Origin: CAJXQU01 sp965223825
GTDB lineage: Bacteria > Pseudomonadota > Gammaproteobacteria > CAJXQU01
Direction of reading: 5' to 3'
Length of the DNA stretch: 64,000 nucleotides
NCBI GenBank assembly: GCA_965223825.1
Contig: OZ245018.1
Location: 2,108,001-2,172,000, forward strand
This document shows positions 9,044-17,647 of this stretch, piece after piece. A model generated the notes under the pieces. That model did not search any database. It saw only the letters and a list, made by a program, of their open reading frames with translations, and had not been told where the DNA came from. The position numbers and the translations under genes were made by a program. Within the stretch, counting starts at the first letter, position 1. Each line of letters begins with the position of its first letter.

Positions 9044-9499
9044 ATGGACGGCATGAATGAGTGGAAAACGATTATTAGTGAGGCCAATCAGGCGTTTCAA
9101 CACGAAGATTTCACCACGGCAATAGACTTGAATAAACGCGCGCTTCGCCACGCCGCGAACATCTTTGAGGATTACATTGAGCTTGAGCCGGATAACGCGA
9201 TCATGGCGATTTTGGTGAGTTATTTGAACCAGGCTGAAGCATATGAAATTACACAGGAGTATCCCAAAGCGTGTTGCCTCTACGAACGCGCATATACGTT
9301 TGTTTCGTGCTTAATGCGCGATGATAAAACCGATCATGAAGTACGAAATGCCGCAATAAAAGCCAGTAGTTGTGTGCTGACAGAATGGATGCAATTTTTA
9401 AGTCGACACAAACACGATTTAAATCATGAAACGTTGAGTCGTTATCAAAAGATCGTCTCGCTTGGTCTGCAAGCCGCGAGCGCCCCCACTTATCATTAA
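9044..9499 (+). CDS. Helical TPR-like protein, probably iron-regulated
   Basis: A 151-residue, mostly helical soluble protein of no family I can name with certainty. The pattern EANQAFQHEDFTTAIDLNKR near residues 10-29 and NQAEAYEITQEYPKACCLYE near 63-82 look like two tetratricopeptide helical hairpins. It resembles small vibrio-type proteins such as DUF2753, but this is a guess. A ribosome binding site (GGAGGTG) precedes the ATG. The promoter carries a Fur box, so the gene is expected to be induced under iron limitation. No iron transporter gene is next to it. Confidence 0.65.
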   Translation: MDGMNEWKTIISEANQAFQHEDFTTAIDLNKRALRHAANIFEDYIELEPDNAIMAILVSYLNQAEAYEITQEYPKACCLYERAYTFVSCLMRDDKTDHEVRNAAIKASSCVLTEWMQFLSRHKHDLNHETLSRYQKIVSLGLQAASAPTYH

Positions 9500-9537
9500 T
9501 ACTTCTACAATCGAAAATTTTTGAGATCGAACCGTGA

Positions 9538-11193
9538 TCACATATTTGGGTAATTCGGCCCACCCGTCCCTTCTGGTGTGACCCAAGTAATATTTTGCTG
9601 CGGATCTTTAATATCGCAGGTTTTACAATGCACGCAGTTCTGCGCGTTAATTTGTAAAACCGGATCAGCATCATTTTCGCTAATAATTTCGTAAACACCT
9701 GCCGGACAATAACGTTGCTCAGGTGCATCATATTCTTTTAAATTAACGTTGATCGGTATCGCATGATCCGCTAATTTCAAATGACACGGCTGATCTTCTT
9801 CATGATTCGTATTGGATAAATATACCGAGGATAATCGATCAAAACTGAGCAGCCCATCGGGTTTTAAATAAGGTAATTTTTTTGATTCCTCCGCGGCTTT
9901 TAAACGCGCGTGATCGGTGTGTTTATCATGCAAAGTAAACGGCAATTTCCCTTTAAAAATTCGCTGATCAAGAAAGTTAAATACACCACCGAAAATACTG
10001 CCCCAACGATGCAACGCGGGTCCAAAGTTTCGCGTTTCCTGTAATTCCTGCCCGGCCCAACTATCACGAAAAAGCAGATTAAATTCCGTTAAGTCTTTTA
10101 GATTTTCTTTTTTATTGAGCGCCGTAAAGACACACTCGGCGGCAATCAAGCCAGACTTCATCGCAGTGTGCGTGCCTTTAATTTTCCCCACGTTTAACGT
10201 GCCTGCATCACAGCCCAATAAAAGGCCTCCAGGAAAAGACATTTTCGGTAATGAATTCAATCCGCCTTTTGCGATGGCGCGGGCGCCGTACGCAACCCGT
10301 TGTGCATTTGTTAAATGTTTGGAAATGACCGGGTGATGTTTTAAACGTTGAAATTCATCATAAGGCGAAACATATGGGTTTTCATAATTAAGATCCGTGA
10401 TCAACCCCACCACCACCTGATTATCTTCCATATGGTATAAGAAAAAACCGCCTGAACTGCGACTCTCATTGAGAGGCCAGCCTGCACCATGTAAAACCAG
10501 ACCCGCATGATGTTGATCAGGTTCCACTGTCCACAACTCTTTGATGCCGAGTGCGAAATGTTGTGGATCACTTTCAGCATCTAACGCGAATTTTTCGATC
10601 ACATCTTTACCGAGATGACCGCGACAACCTTCCGTTAATAACGTGTACTTAGCATGCAATGCCATACCCGGTTCAAAACTATTTTTTTCCTGACCGTCAG
10701 CACCAATCCCCATATTCCCCGTCAACACACCCTGCACAGATTGATCATCATCATAGATCAACTCTGCCCCCGGAAAACCTGAAATAATCTCTACCCCAAG
10801 CGCTTCCGCTTGCTCTGCTAACCAGCGACACAAGTTACCTAAACTAATCGCATAATTGCCATCATTATGTAAACTCGGTGGAACCAAAAACGATGGGATT
10901 TCGATCGCCGATTTCGGCGAAGATAAATAAAACATTTGATCGTTTTTTACTGGTGTCGTTAAGGGGGCTCCACGTTCTTTCCAGTCCGGGAAAAGTTCGT
11001 CTAACGCACGTGTTTCGATCACCGCACCGGATAAAATATGTGCACCAATTTCCGATCCTTTCTCCAATAAAACGATATTTAATTCTGTTTCATTTTCAGC
11101 GGCTTGTTGCGCCAGTCGACACGCGGCAGAAAGTCCTGCCGGACCACCACCAATGATCAAAACATCGCACTCCATCACGTCATGCTCAGTCAT
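9538..11193 (-). CDS. Electron transfer flavoprotein-ubiquinone oxidoreductase
   Basis: A 551-residue membrane-associated flavoprotein that passes electrons from reduced ETF to ubiquinone. The FAD-binding motif LIIGGGPAGLSAACRLAQ opens the protein (about 12-29), and NLGSALG-type quinone-pocket sequence follows. The C-terminal [4Fe-4S] ferredoxin-like domain shows CVHCKTCDIKDPQQNITW, with an upstream Cys (RYCPAGVYE) as fourth ligand. The length is normal for the family. It is the last gene of the acyl-CoA oxidation block and overlaps the MaoC gene by four bases (ATGA). Confidence 0.95.
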   Translation of the reverse strand: MTEHDVMECDVLIIGGGPAGLSAACRLAQQAAENETELNIVLLEKGSEIGAHILSGAVIETRALDELFPDWKERGAPLTTPVKNDQMFYLSSPKSAIEIPSFLVPPSLHNDGNYAISLGNLCRWLAEQAEALGVEIISGFPGAELIYDDDQSVQGVLTGNMGIGADGQEKNSFEPGMALHAKYTLLTEGCRGHLGKDVIEKFALDAESDPQHFALGIKELWTVEPDQHHAGLVLHGAGWPLNESRSSGGFFLYHMEDNQVVVGLITDLNYENPYVSPYDEFQRLKHHPVISKHLTNAQRVAYGARAIAKGGLNSLPKMSFPGGLLLGCDAGTLNVGKIKGTHTAMKSGLIAAECVFTALNKKENLKDLTEFNLLFRDSWAGQELQETRNFGPALHRWGSIFGGVFNFLDQRIFKGKLPFTLHDKHTDHARLKAAEESKKLPYLKPDGLLSFDRLSSVYLSNTNHEEDQPCHLKLADHAIPINVNLKEYDAPEQRYCPAGVYEIISENDADPVLQINAQNCVHCKTCDIKDPQQNITWVTPEGTGGPNYPNM

Positions 11194-11681
11194 GTTTTTG
11201 CACCTTGTCGTTCCAACACGTACATTAAGATCATACTGGCGACAGCGGCAGGTTTTGCATTGTCTTTTATATTCACAGTGACGTCATACGTGACACGAAC
11301 AAACCCTTCTCGGCTGTCATCCACAGCCCCAACGACAATCTCAACACGCACATCCTGTCCACTTAAAACAGGTTGTAAAAAGCGGACTTTTTCAAAACCA
11401 TAATTGATCACCGTTGTCGCACCTTCGGGTTTTAATCCATGCTCTAATAAGGCGGCCGGAATGATCGACAGTGTTAACATGCCATGCGCAATGGTTTGAC
11501 CAAAAGGACTCGTCGCGGCGCGTTCTGGATCGACATGAATAAATTGATGATCGTCCGTCACTTGAGCAAATTGATTAATGCGATCTTGATTTAAATGAAT
11601 CCAATCAGACTGCCCAACTAACTTACCAATATTTTCATGCAAACTGTCTAAGGCATGAACAATTGTAGATTTATTGTTCAT
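11190..11681 (-). CDS. MaoC-like (R)-specific enoyl-CoA hydratase
   Basis: A 163-residue single hot-dog-fold protein. The hydratase-2 motif is clear: FAQVTDDHQFIHVDPERA near 37-54, with catalytic Asp and His, followed by FGQTIAHGMLTLS. Members hydrate trans-2-enoyl-CoA to (R)-3-hydroxyacyl-CoA. The gene sits between etfA and the ETF-quinone oxidoreductase gene, overlapping both (11 and 4 bases). This points to action on the product of an acyl-CoA dehydrogenase, probably the one encoded at the head of this block. The chain length handled is unknown. Confidence 0.88.
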   Translation of the reverse strand: MNNKSTIVHALDSLHENIGKLVGQSDWIHLNQDRINQFAQVTDDHQFIHVDPERAATSPFGQTIAHGMLTLSIIPAALLEHGLKPEGATTVINYGFEKVRFLQPVLSGQDVRVEIVVGAVDDSREGFVRVTYDVTVNIKDNAKPAAVASMILMYVLERQGAKT

Positions 11682-12630
11682 GGTTTTTCTCCGCCAGCTT
11701 TTGCGTTAATTCCGGTAAGACTTCAAAAAGATCAGCAACCAAACCATAGTCCGCTATCTGAAAGATCGGTGCTTCTTCATCCGTGTTGATGGCGACAATA
11801 ATTTTTGATTCTTTCATACCGGCAAGATGTTGGATCGCACCGGACAAACCAACCGCAATATATAAAGACGGTGCAACTACTTTTCCGGTCTGACCGACTT
11901 GATAATCGTTCGGTACAAACCCCGCATCAACCGCCGCGCGTGATGCGCCGACGGCAGCACCAAGCTGATCGGCAAGTGCTTCAACCAACTGAAAGTTCTC
12001 TGCACTTCCTAGCGCGCGACCACCTGAGACAACAATATCCGCACTGGCTAACTCAGGCCGATCAGACTGACTTAATTCAGAACTGACAAAGTGTGAAACA
12101 TCAGAAAAAGCAACGGCACTTCGTTGATCAATTGATGCGTAATTCCCACTCTCCCCTTGCGCATCAACCGCATTGAAGGCTGTCGCACGCACGCTTAATA
12201 CTTTGAATTCATCGGTACTTTGTACCGTCGCGAATGCATTGCCTGCGTATATGGGCCTGACAAACGTGTCGGCACTGACGATCTCGATCACATCTGACAC
12301 CATCGCGACATCTTTTTTTGCAGCGACACGCGGCAAAATATTTTTACCAAATGTCGTCGCGGGTGCGAGTAAATACTCAAACCCATCCACCAGAGTTTCA
12401 ACTAACGCGGAGATCGGTTCAGCCAACGGGTGCAAATAAATCGGATCATCCACACAGAAAACCTGCGCAACACCGTCTAATTGTGCGGTCTCGTTCGCCA
12501 CCTCCGCACAACCTGACCCCGCAATTAAAACAGTGATCTGATCACTGCATTGTTTCGCGGCATTAAGTGTCGTTAATGTCGCATGATTTAGTTTTTGATT
12601 ATCATGTTCAGCGAGTACAAGTGCGCTCAT
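11671..12630 (-). CDS. etfA: Electron transfer flavoprotein, alpha subunit
   Basis: A 319-residue protein, the normal size for EtfA. The C-terminal FAD-binding domain is well conserved: VVSGGRALGSAENFQLVEAL near 200-219, QTGKVVAPSLYIAVGLSG and HLAGMKESKIIVAINTD near 260-290. With EtfB it forms the soluble carrier that takes electrons from acyl-CoA dehydrogenases. etfB lies ten bases upstream on the same strand, and the electron acceptor ETF:QO is encoded two genes downstream. Confidence 0.95.
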   Translation of the reverse strand: MSALVLAEHDNQKLNHATLTTLNAAKQCSDQITVLIAGSGCAEVANETAQLDGVAQVFCVDDPIYLHPLAEPISALVETLVDGFEYLLAPATTFGKNILPRVAAKKDVAMVSDVIEIVSADTFVRPIYAGNAFATVQSTDEFKVLSVRATAFNAVDAQGESGNYASIDQRSAVAFSDVSHFVSSELSQSDRPELASADIVVSGGRALGSAENFQLVEALADQLGAAVGASRAAVDAGFVPNDYQVGQTGKVVAPSLYIAVGLSGAIQHLAGMKESKIIVAINTDEEAPIFQIADYGLVADLFEVLPELTQKLAEKNHEQ

Positions 12631-12640
12631 CGTTAGGCTC

Positions 12641-13390
12641 CTAAATCACTTTCGCGTCGTTTTTGAGTTTGTCGATCAGCACATCAACACTGTCGACTTT
12701 GATACCGGCTTGCCGAACGGCTGGGGCTTTTACATTCAGCGTGATCAGTCGTGGTGTGACATCCACAGCCAACGCATCCGGCGTGATCACATCCAATGGT
12801 TTTTTCTTGGCTTTCATAATGTTGGGAAGTTTGACGAATCGCGGCTCGTTGAGACGTAAATCCGTTGTGATCACAGCGGGCAAATGCAAAGTGATCGTTT
12901 CTAAACCACCATCGATTTCACGAGTGACATTGACTTGCTCAGTATTAATCTCAATCTTTGAAGCAAAGGTCCCCTGTGGTAAGTCAAGTAAGGCAGCGAG
13001 CATTTGTCCGACTTGGTTAGCGTCATCATCGATCGCTTGTTTCCCAAGCAAGAACAAATCAGGCTTTTCCTGATCAGCAATTTTCTGCAAACATTTCGCA
13101 ACGGCGAGTGGTTGTAATTCCACATCCGTCTCAACCAAAATTCCGCGATCAGCGCCCATTGCCAGTGCTTGCCGTATCGTTTCCTGCGACTTGTTCGTGC
13201 CCATGGAGACCACGACAATCTCGTCTGCTTTTCCCGCTTCAACTAGACGAACAGCTTCTTCCACGGCAATTTCATCAAACGGGTTCATGGCCATTTTTAC
13301 GTTCGCGATGTCCATACCGGTTCCGTCTGTTTTCACATGGACGCGCACGTTGTAATCCACCACACGTTTTACGGCGACGAGAATTTTCAT
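12641..13390 (-). CDS. etfB: Electron transfer flavoprotein, beta subunit
   Basis: A 249-residue EtfB. The start MKILVAVKRVVDYNVRVHVK at 13390 is chosen over an upstream in-frame codon because it matches the family N-terminus and is preceded by AGAGGT. The segment AMNPFDEIAVEEAVRL near 35-50 and the AMP-binding region DDDANQVGQMLAALL near 120-135 are typical. It forms the ETF heterodimer with the next gene product and serves the acyl-CoA dehydrogenase encoded just upstream. Confidence 0.95.
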   Translation of the reverse strand: MKILVAVKRVVDYNVRVHVKTDGTGMDIANVKMAMNPFDEIAVEEAVRLVEAGKADEIVVVSMGTNKSQETIRQALAMGADRGILVETDVELQPLAVAKCLQKIADQEKPDLFLLGKQAIDDDANQVGQMLAALLDLPQGTFASKIEINTEQVNVTREIDGGLETITLHLPAVITTDLRLNEPRFVKLPNIMKAKKKPLDVITPDALAVDVTPRLITLNVKAPAVRQAGIKVDSVDVLIDKLKNDAKVI

Positions 13391-13436
13391 ATTGGTTTTA
13401 CCTCTGATTTGAGTGCGTCTATGAGCTGCATCGTGA

Positions 13437-15185
13437 TCACCATTCGTTATCCTCAAACGCCATCAAGCTGTCCGCACCAGCGCAAATTTGGACGAGTAAG
13501 GCGTGACTTTGGGGGAGAAGTCGTTGGTAAAAGAACCGTGCGGTTTTGAGTTTGCTTTGATAAAAAGGCGCATCATGCTGATTGGCCAGAGCCGCACTGC
13601 CCATCCGTGAAAACAGATACGCCAGTGAAACTAATCCAAGTAAACGAAGGTACTCAACGGCTGATCCGGCCGGTTGGTTTGGATCATTTTGAGCTGCCTC
13701 CTGACACCATTGCGTTGCTTGTTTAAGCTGTGCGATCGCGGCTGTTAATTCCTCATTGAACGTTGCTTGGTCAGACTTCGCCCAGGTTTCCATTTCATCG
13801 ATAAACGCAGCGATCGCACGCCCATCATGTAAATTTAATTTGCGCCCGACTAGGTCCATCGCTTGCACGCCGTTCGTACCTTCATAGAGTTGCGTAATAC
13901 GCACATCACGAGCGAGTTGCTCCATACCCCATTCGCGGATGTAGCCGTGACCACCGAAACATTGCATGCCGAGATTCGCGACGTCGTGGCCAATATCGGT
14001 ACAAAACGCTTTCACCACTGGTGTGAGTAACGCAACGCGATCGTCCGCCGTTTGCTGCGTATCGTGATCAGGATGATGCGTCGCTATGTCTAACTGCATG
14101 CCGACATATGCCGCCAGCGCACGACAACCTTCGGTATACGCACGCATCGTCATTAACATGCGCCGCACATCTGGATGCACGATAATCGGATCTGCCGCCT
14201 GATCAGTATTGCTTGCCCCTGATGGCGCGCGTCCCTGAGTACGATCCTTTGCGTACGCCACGGCATTTTGATAAGCCGCGTCGCACACACCAATTCCTTG
14301 AATCCCCACTGCAAGTCGTTCCGTGTTCATCATCTTGAACATCGCCTGCATGCCTTTGTGCAATTCACCAACCAGAAAACCCGTCGCGCCATCAAAATTC
14401 ATCACGCAGGTTGCTGAAGCTTTAATACCCATTTTGTGCTCTAACGCACCACAGCTGACCGTATTGCGCGTCTCATCGGAGAGAAATTTCGGCACAATAA
14501 ATAAACTGATCCCGCGCGTGCCTGCCGGTGCATCTGTGGTGCGTGCGAGCACGAGATGAATAATGTTATCGGTAAGATCGTGCTCGCCAGCGGTAATAAA
14601 AATCTTCGCCCCCGTGATCGAATAACTACCGTCCTCTTGGAGTTCTGCGCGTGTTCGCAGCAAGCCAAGATCCGTTCCGCTATGCGCTTCGGTTAGACAC
14701 ATACTGGCCGACCAACTACCGTCCGCCATCTTTGGAAAATACAGGGATTTTTGTTCGTCACTGGCAAAATCGTGAAGCGCCGTATAAGCACCGTTCGTCA
14801 GCCCCGGATACAAACTAAACGACAAGTTTGTTGCGTTGATCATTTCATCAACGAGCATGTGCAGGGTTTTTGGTAAACCCAGCCCGCCGTACTCGGCATC
14901 CATTGCTAGCGCGCCCCAACCGGCCTCGCTGAATTGACGATATGCATCACGAAAACCCGCCGGCGTGCTGACACGATCTCCTTCCAACACACAACCTTGC
15001 TCATCACCAGAACGGTTGATCGGTAACAACACGTTTTCACAAAACTTACCGGCCTCATCCAGAATCGCCGCTACCGTATCGCCGTCCAGATCTTCAAAGC
15101 CGGGCAATTCTGCTAGGCGCTCACCTTCCAGCACTTCGTTGTAAAGAAAAAGCATGTCACGCACTGGCGCGGTATAAACGGGCAT
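13437..15185 (-). CDS. Acyl-CoA dehydrogenase, long (about 580-residue) form
   Basis: A 582-residue flavoenzyme that introduces the alpha-beta double bond into acyl-CoA. The flavin-binding signature MCLTEAHSGTDLGLLRTRA lies near 156-174 and QCFGGHGYIREWGMEQLARD near 415-434. It is longer than the 380-residue classical enzymes and has the extra C-terminal helical domain seen in the AcdB/DmdC-like group, to which 3-methylmercaptopropionyl-CoA dehydrogenase belongs. The substrate cannot be fixed by reading. It heads an operon with its own electron carriers, and a divergent MerR regulator gene lies 170 bases away. Confidence 0.9.
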   Translation of the reverse strand: MPVYTAPVRDMLFLYNEVLEGERLAELPGFEDLDGDTVAAILDEAGKFCENVLLPINRSGDEQGCVLEGDRVSTPAGFRDAYRQFSEAGWGALAMDAEYGGLGLPKTLHMLVDEMINATNLSFSLYPGLTNGAYTALHDFASDEQKSLYFPKMADGSWSASMCLTEAHSGTDLGLLRTRAELQEDGSYSITGAKIFITAGEHDLTDNIIHLVLARTTDAPAGTRGISLFIVPKFLSDETRNTVSCGALEHKMGIKASATCVMNFDGATGFLVGELHKGMQAMFKMMNTERLAVGIQGIGVCDAAYQNAVAYAKDRTQGRAPSGASNTDQAADPIIVHPDVRRMLMTMRAYTEGCRALAAYVGMQLDIATHHPDHDTQQTADDRVALLTPVVKAFCTDIGHDVANLGMQCFGGHGYIREWGMEQLARDVRITQLYEGTNGVQAMDLVGRKLNLHDGRAIAAFIDEMETWAKSDQATFNEELTAAIAQLKQATQWCQEAAQNDPNQPAGSAVEYLRLLGLVSLAYLFSRMGSAALANQHDAPFYQSKLKTARFFYQRLLPQSHALLVQICAGADSLMAFEDNEW

Positions 15186-15202
15186 TGCTCGCTCCTCTGG
15201 TA

Positions 15203-15281
15203 TTACGTCTTTGGTATTTGCGATATAGTATTTACGTATTTTATTTTTACGTCAACTATATATCGTATATTAATTTTACGT
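15203..15281. promoter_or_regulatory. Four TTACGT sites between the dehydrogenase and MerR genes
   Basis: TTACGT occurs at 15203, 15232, 15247 and 15276. The spacings are 29, 15 and 29 bases, a mirror-like pattern. The region separates divergent genes for the acyl-CoA dehydrogenase and a MerR-type regulator. MerR proteins of the LiuR group bind ACGT-containing sites near genes of branched-chain and fatty acid breakdown. I infer that these sites are the operator of the regulator encoded to the right. Confidence 0.6.
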
Positions 15282-15355
15282 AACATTAAAAAGAACCGAT
15301 GAAAAGCCAAAATTTAGGATTTATCTTTGCAACGATCAGCAGTACCCTTGGCGGT

Positions 15356-15763
15356 ATGACAGACAGAAATAAGTTCTACAGCGTCTCCGAATTGGCCCGT
15401 GAGTTCGGCATAACTCCACGTACCATTCGTTTTTATGAAGATAAGAATCTGCTCGCCCCAGAACGGGTCGGCGGTAATCGCATCTATGACTATCGCGATA
15501 AAGCGCGACTCGCACTAATCCTGCGACTCAAAGATGTCGGTTTTTCCTTAGCCGTGATTGAAAATTACCTAGGGTTGTACGACGTTGACGAAACCCGCGT
15601 CACGCAGCTCAAAGTGGGGTATCGCGAAATCACCAAACGGATACACGATCTCGAAACGGAAAACGCAAAAATTCAAGAAAATTTACGCAAGATGAAGGAA
15701 TTAAAAGAAGAAGCGATCACGTTATTAAAACAACGTGGCGTGGAGCCGGAGCGGGATTTGTAA
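15356..15763 (+). CDS. MerR-family transcriptional regulator, LiuR-like
   Basis: A 135-residue DNA-binding protein. The winged helix-turn-helix occupies residues about 7-75 (YSVSELAREFGITPRTIRFY, then DYRDKARLALILRLKDVGFS), and a coiled-coil dimerisation helix follows (roughly 85-125). No Cys cluster for metal binding is present at the C-terminus, which fits the LiuR-type regulators of acyl-CoA metabolism rather than metal sensors. I chose the ATG at 15356 because homologues begin just before the helix-turn-helix. An ATG at 15299 would add 19 residues, and neither has a strong ribosome binding site. It probably controls the divergent acyl-CoA dehydrogenase operon. Confidence 0.85.
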   Translation: MTDRNKFYSVSELAREFGITPRTIRFYEDKNLLAPERVGGNRIYDYRDKARLALILRLKDVGFSLAVIENYLGLYDVDETRVTQLKVGYREITKRIHDLETENAKIQENLRKMKELKEEAITLLKQRGVEPERDL

Positions 15764-16216
15764 AACTTAGCGACAGGTAATCCATGTCAACGCCTTGCCC
15801 AAAATTTCAAACTAAAAATACCAGCCGAAAGAAAATCAAGGGGTCGGCCAACTTGATTCCTGTGTGCCACCTACTTGTTGTATAGCCATATATTTAAACC
15901 GGGGTTCATTGAGTAAAAGTTATTCCCCACTTGGAACAGCTCTATTTTTATCAACTAAATATAACTGCTCATCAAAACCCTCTAGCAAAATCTTCTAGAC
16001 TGGGAAATGCAACCAATCGGCAGCCAACATTAATCTTCCCAAATTGCTTTCAAACTCCTTCACGGCTATGACTCTCCCCAAGAATACACAAAACCAGCTC
16101 CAATTTTTGAGTCAATAAGGTCGGTATCATTTGTGAATCAGGATCATTAAAGGCAGGTTTAATTAATATGGACGAATCGATCAAACGAAACTCACTCTAT
16201 CAAGTTTCTATAAACC
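15764..16216. other. 450-bp gap with possible decayed coding sequence
   Basis: No intact gene is visible. On the minus strand, about 15920-16200, two adjoining frames read like the parts of one protein broken by a frameshift and an internal stop (listed separately). The part nearer the MerR gene, 15764-15919, shows nothing I can name apart from an AAGGGGTCGGCCAAC stretch near 15838. Confidence 0.4.
15920..16200 (-). pseudogene. Possible decayed gene of unknown family
   Basis: Reading leftwards from about 16200, one frame gives SSILIKPAFNDPDSQMIP and later KLELVLCILGESHSREGV, then stops at 16050. The neighbouring frame continues from about 16063 with KEFESNLGRLMLAADWLHF, meets one stop, and goes on with KILLEGFDEQLYLVDKNRAV to a TAA at 15920. 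The mixed but protein-like composition suggests a gene with one frameshift and one nonsense mutation. I cannot identify the parent family, and chance remains possible. Confidence 0.3.
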
Positions 16217-16251
16217 AAAAAAAGGGCATCTTACTTAAAAGATGCCCTTTT
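16217..16251 (-). terminator. Strong rho-independent terminator of the aminotransferase gene
   Basis: AAAAGGGCATCTT (16220-16232) pairs perfectly with AAGATGCCCTTTT (16239-16251) around a 6-base loop. On the minus strand the stem is followed by seven T. It lies 26 bases past the aminotransferase stop codon. Confidence 0.9.
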
Positions 16252-16276
16252 CCGAACAGGTTATCAATTTAAAAAC

Positions 16277-17647
16277 TTATCGTCCGTAAACATCAATACC
16301 TGGAAGTGGACGGTGATATTTAACTACTTCGCCATAGGCTTTGGATGCAGCTAAGATACCCGCGTTAACGTCAACCGGTACACCTGCTTCTTCACACGAC
16401 ATCAAGAATGCGATCGACGCAGACAAAGCGTGTTGTGGTTGTATGCCGCCAGTTGCACATAGACGCCAACCCAGATCAGGCGCGCCTGGAATAGCGGCTG
16501 CTTCTACGGCGTGCTTTGAGAACATGATATTCAACACTTCCATGATCTTTTCTGCACCAAAACCTTCCGGCGCTTTAACCGCTGTCACAGCATTTGATCG
16601 TGTATGTTCTTCTTTTGCGACCAGCTCAAAGCCAGCACCTTGTACTGCGGCACGATATACATCTGAACACTCTTTGTGACGATCACAAACGCGATCAATC
16701 CCTTCAATGGCTAACGCATCTAACGCCACTGCGAATTGCGCATAATTTCCCGGTGTTTCAAGGTGTAGGCCGAGGCTATCCATGGCATTAATCATCTTGC
16801 TCAGGTGTAGGTAATGTTGGCCTTTTTTAATGCCTGCGTCTGCTAACACTTTGTCAGCCTCAAGCACTTGTTCCACCGCTCTAGCACTCAGCGAAAGCAT
16901 GCCGATACCGGGCGTACCCATCATGCCTTTTTGACTGCAACCGATCAGCATGTCGATTCCCATTTCAGTCATGTTGCATGGCATGCTACCGATGGAAGAA
17001 ATACCGTCAATTACCAGTAGAGCTGGGTGATTAAGCTCATCCAGTAAACCACGTAACTTCGTTGGATCAGTCGTTACCCCTGCGCCCGTTTCGTTGTGCG
17101 GTGCCATTACCAACTTAATAGTATGTTCAGTGTCTTTTTCTAACACTTCTCTGCATTTGTCATAAGGCAGATCTTCACCAATTTCACCTTTCAGACGAAT
17201 CACGTTTCTGCCTAGGTTTTCAACGCAGTTACCCATTGCATTACTGAAAGCGCCAATTTCTAGAGTGACAACAGCGGGCTTGTCGGAACCGGCTTCTTCT
17301 GGCGTGCGCAATGATCCTGCTGCAGCCTCGGTAGCTGACGTCCCGGAACCGGTGAAAAACAATGCTCTGCCACCTTCAGGCATACCGACCATTTTTCCAT
17401 ATTGTTGGCGCACGGTTGTAAAAAACTTCGCGACCGTTGGACCACGCATACCGCGTGTTTGATTCGATGTAAATTGCGTCACTAATTCAGATCCAAAAGC
17501 AGGGCCTGGTGTGACGTTTATGATCTTATTATGTGGGGACCAAACAGGCGCTTTATCATTAAGGAATTCGTTTTCGAGTTCTCCAACCTGATTTGTTTCG
17601 ATCAGACGTCGAAGTCCGGAGAGTGGGGAGATCATTTCATTTGCCAT
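16277..17647 (-). CDS. Class V PLP-dependent aminotransferase
   Basis: A 456-residue enzyme of the serine/alanine-glyoxylate type aminotransferase family. The PLP-phosphate region is FFTGSGTSATEAAAGS near 96-111, the Asp that holds the pyridine ring is in LLVIDGISSIGS near 207-218, and the Schiff-base Lys lies in GCSQKGMMGTPG near 235-246. The start MANEMISPL at 17647 is preferred over a longer frame because it begins at the natural N-terminus and follows a GGTTAC sequence. The protein is about 60 residues longer than typical alanine-glyoxylate enzymes. The gene is monocistronic with its own terminator. The substrate pair is not decidable. Confidence 0.85.
   Translation of the reverse strand: MANEMISPLSGLRRLIETNQVGELENEFLNDKAPVWSPHNKIINVTPGPAFGSELVTQFTSNQTRGMRGPTVAKFFTTVRQQYGKMVGMPEGGRALFFTGSGTSATEAAAGSLRTPEEAGSDKPAVVTLEIGAFSNAMGNCVENLGRNVIRLKGEIGEDLPYDKCREVLEKDTEHTIKLVMAPHNETGAGVTTDPTKLRGLLDELNHPALLVIDGISSIGSMPCNMTEMGIDMLIGCSQKGMMGTPGIGMLSLSARAVEQVLEADKVLADAGIKKGQHYLHLSKMINAMDSLGLHLETPGNYAQFAVALDALAIEGIDRVCDRHKECSDVYRAAVQGAGFELVAKEEHTRSNAVTAVKAPEGFGAEKIMEVLNIMFSKHAVEAAAIPGAPDLGWRLCATGGIQPQHALSASIAFLMSCEEAGVPVDVNAGILAASKAYGEVVKYHRPLPGIDVYGR

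Noticed and set aside
12663..13073. 136-codon plus-strand frame inside etfB
   Set aside because: It is an antisense shadow of a strongly conserved gene.
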